Notes under the pieces: generated by a model
The model's database searches: none
Seen by the model: the letters and a program-made list of their open reading frames with translations, nothing else
Told to the model about the DNA's origin: nothing
Position numbers and translations under genes: made by a program
Origin: Oscillospiraceae bacterium
GTDB taxonomy: Bacteria > Bacillota > Clostridia > Oscillospirales > Ruminococcaceae
DNA length: 31,759 nt
Reading direction: 5' to 3'
Assembly: GCA_004557855.1 (NCBI GenBank)
Contig: SFFJ01000023.1
Location: 1 to 31,759, forward strand
Part shown: piece after piece, positions 27,807 through 31,759 of the stretch
How the letters are laid out: each line of letters opens with the position of its first letter
Numbering within the stretch: position 1 is the first letter of the stretch

Positions 27807-30800
27807 TTACTGCGGGCAGCCCTCGGCCGCCGCGGGGCGGCCGGCCTCCAGCACCGCCAGCACCTCCCGGATGCCGTCCAGCGGCGCCTGCCCCTTTTGC
27901 AGCTTCACGGTCAGGTAGGGCTTGGCGCCGGCATTCATCAGCACCCGGCCGGGCAGGGCACGGGTCAGCGCAACCAGCTGCTCCCGGTCGATGCGGCCGG
28001 AATAGAACAGCAGGCTGCCCACCCGCTGGTCGATCTCCCGAACCCCCAGCGCCGCCGCCCGGCTGCGGATGAGCGCCACATCTAAAAGGCCCTCCACCGA
28101 ACGGGGCGGCTCACCGAAGCGGTCGCAAAGCTCGTCCATGGTGTCGCTCCAGTCCTCCTCGGAACGGATCGCCGCAATTTTCTTGTAAATATCGATGCGC
28201 TGGGCCAGAGAGGGAATATACTTTTCCGGAATGTGCGCCTCGATCTGGATATCCACCAGACATTCGAGGTTTTCCACCGGCTTTTCGCCCTTTTGCTCCC
28301 GGATGGCATCCCCTAAAAGCCGCAGATAAAGGTCATAGCCCACCGCCTCCATCTGGCCGTGCTGGGCGCTGCCCAAAATGTTTCCGGCGCCGCGGATCTC
28401 CAGATCCCGCATGGCGATGCGGAAGCCGCTGCCGAAGCTGGTAAATTCCCGGATGGCCTCCAGCCGCTTTTCACTGATCTCGGAAAGCGCCTTGCCGCGG
28501 CGGAAGGTGAAGTAGGCATAGGCCCGGCGGCCGCTGCGCCCCACCCGGCCCCGCAGCTGGTAAAGCTGCGAAAGCCCCATCCGGTCGGCGTCCTCGATGA
28601 TGAGGGTATTGCAGTTGGGGACGTCCACCCCCGCTTCGATGATGGTGGTGCAGACGAGAATATCGATTTCCCGTTCCAGCAGCCGCTGCCAGATATCGGA
28701 AAGCTCGTCCTCGCTCATCTGCCCGTGGGCGGCCACTATTTTTGCCTCCGGCAAAGCCTCCCGCAGCCGGGCGGCGGTCAGCTCGATATTATCGATGCGG
28801 TTATGCAGATAAAATACCTGCCCGCCCCGCCGCAGCTCCTTTCGGATCGCCTCGGTGATGATGCCGTCATCGTATTCCAGCACATAGGTCTGCACCGGGT
28901 GGCGGTCCTGCGGCGCCTCATTGATGACCGACATATCCCGGATGCCGCTCATCGCCATATTCAGGGTGCGGGGGATGGGGGTGGCGGAAAGGGTAAGGAC
29001 ATCCACGCTGCCCTTCATCTGCTTGAATTTTTCCTTCTGCTTGACCCCGAACCGCTGCTCCTCATCGATGATGCAGAGCCCCAGATCCCGGAACCGGACG
29101 TCATCCTGTACCAGACGGTGGGTGCCCACCACCACATCGATCTTGCCGTCCGCCAGCTTTTGCAGGATGGCCTTTTGCTGCTTCGGGGTGCGGAACCGGG
29201 AAAGCAGCTCCACCGTGATGGGGTAGCCCTCCAGCCGCCGCAGGAAGGTTTGGTAGTGCTGCCACGCCAGAATGGTGGTAGGCACTAAAACGGCACACTG
29301 CTTGCCGTCCAGAACGCATTTGAAAACGGCACGCAGCGCCACCTCGGTCTTGCCGAAGCCGACGTCGCCGCAAAGCAGCCGGTCCATCGGGGTGGGCTGC
29401 TCCATATCGTGCTTGATCTCATCGATGCAGCGCAGCTGGTCGTCGGTCTCCTCGTATTCGAACCGCTGCTCGAACTCGGTCTGCCAGTCGCTGTCGGGGC
29501 TGAAGGCAAAGCCCTTTACGGTGCTTCTTTGGGCGTAAAGCCGGATAAGCTCCGCCGCCATATCCTCCACCGCCTTTTTGACCCGCTGCCGGGTGCGGCT
29601 CCATTCATTGCCGCCCAGCCGGTTCAGCTTGACGGTCTGTTCATCCCTGCCGCCGATGTAGCGGGTTACAAGGTCCAGCTGGGTGACGGGGACATACAGC
29701 ATATCGGTGCCGGCATAGCGGATCTTGATATAATCCTTGGTGACGCCGCCCACCTCCTGCTTGACGATGCCCTCAAAAATGCCGATGCCGTGCGCCGCAT
29801 GAACCACCGCCATCCCGGGGGTCAGGTCGGTCAGCTCCCGCAGCACCTCACCCTGCTGACGGCGGGGACGGCGGCGGGCCCCGGCGGAGGCGCCGGCCTT
29901 TGCGGTGGTGATGACGGCCCAGTGCAGCTCGGGGTATTCAAACCCGGAGGACAGACTGCCGGGCAGCACAAATATTCTACCCTGTGTAATATTTTCGGGG
30001 GATTTTACAAATCTTGCGGCAAAGCCGCGGCGGTTCAGGTCCTCGGTCAGCGCCAAGGCGCCCCGTTCCGTCCCGGAAAGCAGCCAAACCGTCCAGTCCC
30101 GCTGCCGGTAGCTTTCCAAATCCTCGCAAAGGGGGTCCAGCGCCCCGCTCCAAACCGAAAGGGCATTGGCGGTGACGTGGTACAGCCCGCCCGGCGGCAG
30201 GCCGGGGTAGCTGCGGGGAAAGCTATCCAGAATGACGGCGGGCAGGGAGGGCAGCGCCTCCGCCAGAACCCCCGGCTCGGGGTAAAGGAAGGCGCCCCCC
30301 GGTGCCAGCACCCCCTGCTCCAGCAGGGCGGTGACATCCTGCTTTTGCTGCAGGCAGCTGTGGGCCAGGCTTTCCTTCAGGTTGACGCCCTCCGAAAGGA
30401 GCAGCAGCCGTTCCCCGCGGTAGCGCAGTAAATTGCTGTCCCCGGGGCAGATAAAACCGGCGTAGCGGTCGGCGGCGGGCAGGGCAACGCCCCCCTCCAG
30501 CAGCTCGATATCCTGCCGGAGGGTTTCTTCGCACAGCGCCCGCTGCTTCGGGCTCAACCGGGATAATTTTTCCCGCAAGAGGGCAGCTAACTCTCCGGGG
30601 CGGTATAAAAGCTCCCGGACGGGGGTGATCTCCACCAGCTTCATGCTGTCCTCCCGCCGCTGGCTTTCCGGCGAAAAGGCGGCGATGGAGTCCACCTCAT
30701 CCCCCCAGTATTCCAGCCGGATGGGCCAGCTGTACTGCGGGGGGTAAAAATCGACGATGCCGCCCCGGGCGGCAAACTGGCCGATGCCCTCCACCTGCTC

Positions 30801-31286
30801 GGCTCTTTGGTAGCCGGCCTGTACCAGAAATTCCAGTAATTTCTGCGGGGGAAATTCCTGCCCGACCCGCAGGGAAAGGGTGGCGGCGGAAAGCTGCTGC
30901 GGGGAAAGGGTGGGCTGCAGGGCAGCGGTCACCGTTCCCACCGCGATGAGGGAGGGGTCCCTTTGCAGGCGGCGCAGCACCCCCAGCCGCAGCTGCTCAT
31001 ATTCCCGGCTGACGCTTTCCACGCTGTGGTAGGTGAATTCCCGTTCCGGGAAAAGCAGCGCTTTTTCCTCGCCGAAAAGACGGTTCAAATCCTCGGTAAG
31101 GCGGGTGGCGGCGGCTTCATCGGCGGTGAGAAGGAGGGCACCTTTTTCCAAAGACTGACAAAAGCCGGCGGCAAAATGGGCCTTATGGACGGCGGCAAGG
31201 CCATCCAGCAGCAGGGGGCTTTTGCCCTCCCGGAGGGCCTGACAGGCGGCGGAAAAGGCAGAGAGGTTTTGGAGTTTTTGAAGCAT
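27807..31286 (-). CDS. mfd: Transcription-repair coupling factor Mfd
   Basis: A 1159-residue DNA translocase that displaces stalled RNA polymerase and recruits UvrA to template-strand lesions. In order: the N-terminal UvrB-like module (about 20-330), the RNA polymerase-interacting CarD/TRCF Tudor-like domain (about 483-550, PGMAVVHAAHGIGIFEGI), SF2 helicase motor with Walker A GDVGFGKTE near 640, DEEQRFG near 738, TLSATPIPRTL, and QLRGRVGRS near 906, then the C-terminal TRCF domain (about 1000-1100). The length is normal. The frame is open 25 codons upstream, but ATG at 31284-31286 has AAAAGGAGG before it and starts the conserved region. The gene begins its own unit; no convincing promoter was pinned down. 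Confidence 0.96.
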   Translation of the reverse strand: MLQKLQNLSAFSAACQALREGKSPLLLDGLAAVHKAHFAAGFCQSLEKGALLLTADEAAATRLTEDLNRLFGEEKALLFPEREFTYHSVESVSREYEQLRLGVLRRLQRDPSLIAVGTVTAALQPTLSPQQLSAATLSLRVGQEFPPQKLLEFLVQAGYQRAEQVEGIGQFAARGGIVDFYPPQYSWPIRLEYWGDEVDSIAAFSPESQRREDSMKLVEITPVRELLYRPGELAALLREKLSRLSPKQRALCEETLRQDIELLEGGVALPAADRYAGFICPGDSNLLRYRGERLLLLSEGVNLKESLAHSCLQQKQDVTALLEQGVLAPGGAFLYPEPGVLAEALPSLPAVILDSFPRSYPGLPPGGLYHVTANALSVWSGALDPLCEDLESYRQRDWTVWLLSGTERGALALTEDLNRRGFAARFVKSPENITQGRIFVLPGSLSSGFEYPELHWAVITTAKAGASAGARRRPRRQQGEVLRELTDLTPGMAVVHAAHGIGIFEGIVKQEVGGVTKDYIKIRYAGTDMLYVPVTQLDLVTRYIGGRDEQTVKLNRLGGNEWSRTRQRVKKAVEDMAAELIRLYAQRSTVKGFAFSPDSDWQTEFEQRFEYEETDDQLRCIDEIKHDMEQPTPMDRLLCGDVGFGKTEVALRAVFKCVLDGKQCAVLVPTTILAWQHYQTFLRRLEGYPITVELLSRFRTPKQQKAILQKLADGKIDVVVGTHRLVQDDVRFRDLGLCIIDEEQRFGVKQKEKFKQMKGSVDVLTLSATPIPRTLNMAMSGIRDMSVINEAPQDRHPVQTYVLEYDDGIITEAIRKELRRGGQVFYLHNRIDNIELTAARLREALPEAKIVAAHGQMSEDELSDIWQRLLEREIDILVCTTIIEAGVDVPNCNTLIIEDADRMGLSQLYQLRGRVGRSGRRAYAYFTFRRGKALSEISEKRLEAIREFTSFGSGFRIAMRDLEIRGAGNILGSAQHGQMEAVGYDLYLRLLGDAIREQKGEKPVENLECLVDIQIEAHIPEKYIPSLAQRIDIYKKIAAIRSEEDWSDTMDELCDRFGEPPRSVEGLLDVALIRSRAAALGVREIDQRVGSLLFYSGRIDREQLVALTRALPGRVLMNAGAKPYLTVKLQKGQAPLDGIREVLAVLEAGRPAAAEGCPQ

Positions 31287-31759
31287 GGGGGCCTCCTTTT
31301 CGGGGATGATGGGGAGAACGACTCCCCCCACTAATACGGCAAAATCGGGGGAATTTTGCATCGGGAAGGTTAAAAAGCAACATTTTTTAACGGAAAATTT
31401 ACAAATGAGGGGAGGAAGCGACTAAATGATGGAGATAAATGGGCGTGATTTGGTGGGATAAATTAGGGGATTTTGGGGCGAGCGAAGCGAGCCCGCAGGG
31501 GGATGGGGGTGGTGGGGGATTTTAGGGGATGGCATGTAATCGCCTGCGGCGGGGAAAGCCTTATAAAAGGTTTTGATTTGTACGGCTACCGCCGGGGCGT
31601 TCATGAAAAAGTCTGCTATCACCTCCGGTGGGGCAGGTCTTTTACAAGGTTTGAGTAAGCACGCCTGCCCGGCGGGGGCATCCTTTTGTGCCGACAAAAG
31701 GATGCAAAAACGGTTCAGGGCTGCGCCCTGAAAACCCGGTCGCCCTGCTGCGCTGGATA
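31287..31759. other. Gene-free stretch upstream of mfd, with hairpins at the window edge
   Basis: No convincing coding region is seen. The part next to mfd is AT-rich and probably holds its promoter. Near the window end are a 12-bp hairpin GCATCCTTTTGT/ACAAAAGGATGC (31678-31705) and an 8-bp triloop hairpin TTCAGGGC-TGC-GCCCTGAA (31714-31732). The second has the arm shape of the four-way-junction family, so a further copy may be cut by the window edge. Confidence 0.5.

Noticed and set aside
31422..31697. A 91-codon open frame upstream of mfd
   Set aside because: Pro/His-rich, crosses a hairpin, no ribosome site and no recognisable family.

Overview
The window reads as chromosomal backbone of a GC-rich, low-mobility member of the Clostridia, most likely an Oscillospiraceae/Ruminococcaceae relative of Faecalibacterium, Gemmiger or Subdoligranulum. 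The evidence is strong AGGAGG ribosome sites, sigma-A promoters (often with an extended TG-N -10), Gram-positive families (DUF1292, QueT, DUF4358, RuvX, cold-shock protein) and a leader with the layout of a preQ1-III riboswitch. The taxonomic call is inference. I see no phage, transposase, plasmid or CRISPR.

Layout. 1-250: end of an rRNA operon (5S) plus tRNA-Asn. 289-3600: LURP-one protein, then a minus-strand polar amino-acid ABC importer (binding protein, permease, ATPase). 3600-6310: Tex and a 2[4Fe-4S] ferredoxin on plus. 6500-9320 (minus): M23/SpoIIQ-like peptidase, a TSUP transporter split into two half genes, a cyclophilin with a helical insert. 9500-10240 (plus): DUF1292 and a structured RNA, candidate 6S RNA. 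10250-14000 (minus): lipoprotein, small ferredoxin, XdhC, histidine phosphatase, cold-shock protein. 14400-15560 (minus): small membrane protein, Nudix hydrolase, RuvX. 15756-16816 (plus): preQ1 riboswitch, queT, an unknown gene. 17094-21295 (minus): surface O-acylation operon (SGNH hydrolase, DUF4358 lipoprotein, MBOAT, DHHW). 21599-22780 (minus): lipoprotein, 145-bp tandem repeats, tRNA-Leu. 22962-31286 (minus): GNAT, two M42 aminopeptidases, MurD, Mfd.

The most striking feature is not a gene. Thirteen intergenic spots, plus one decayed copy, carry a GC-rich element of about 80-115 bp built on one plan: an outer stem of 9-15 bp enclosing exactly three hairpins of 6-12 bp whose loops are nearly always 3 nt. 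Several copies have no unpaired base outside the three loops, so they can fold completely into a perfect four-way junction (cruciform in DNA, cloverleaf in RNA). Arm sequences differ between copies while pairing is kept. Four copies lie between a recognisable promoter and the start codon of the gene it drives (cyclophilin, ruvX, the O-acylation operon, murD). A second dispersed repeat (GGCGCCAGCC family, two copies) and a 62-bp perfect palindrome overlapping the tRNA-Leu 3' end are also not explained by genes.
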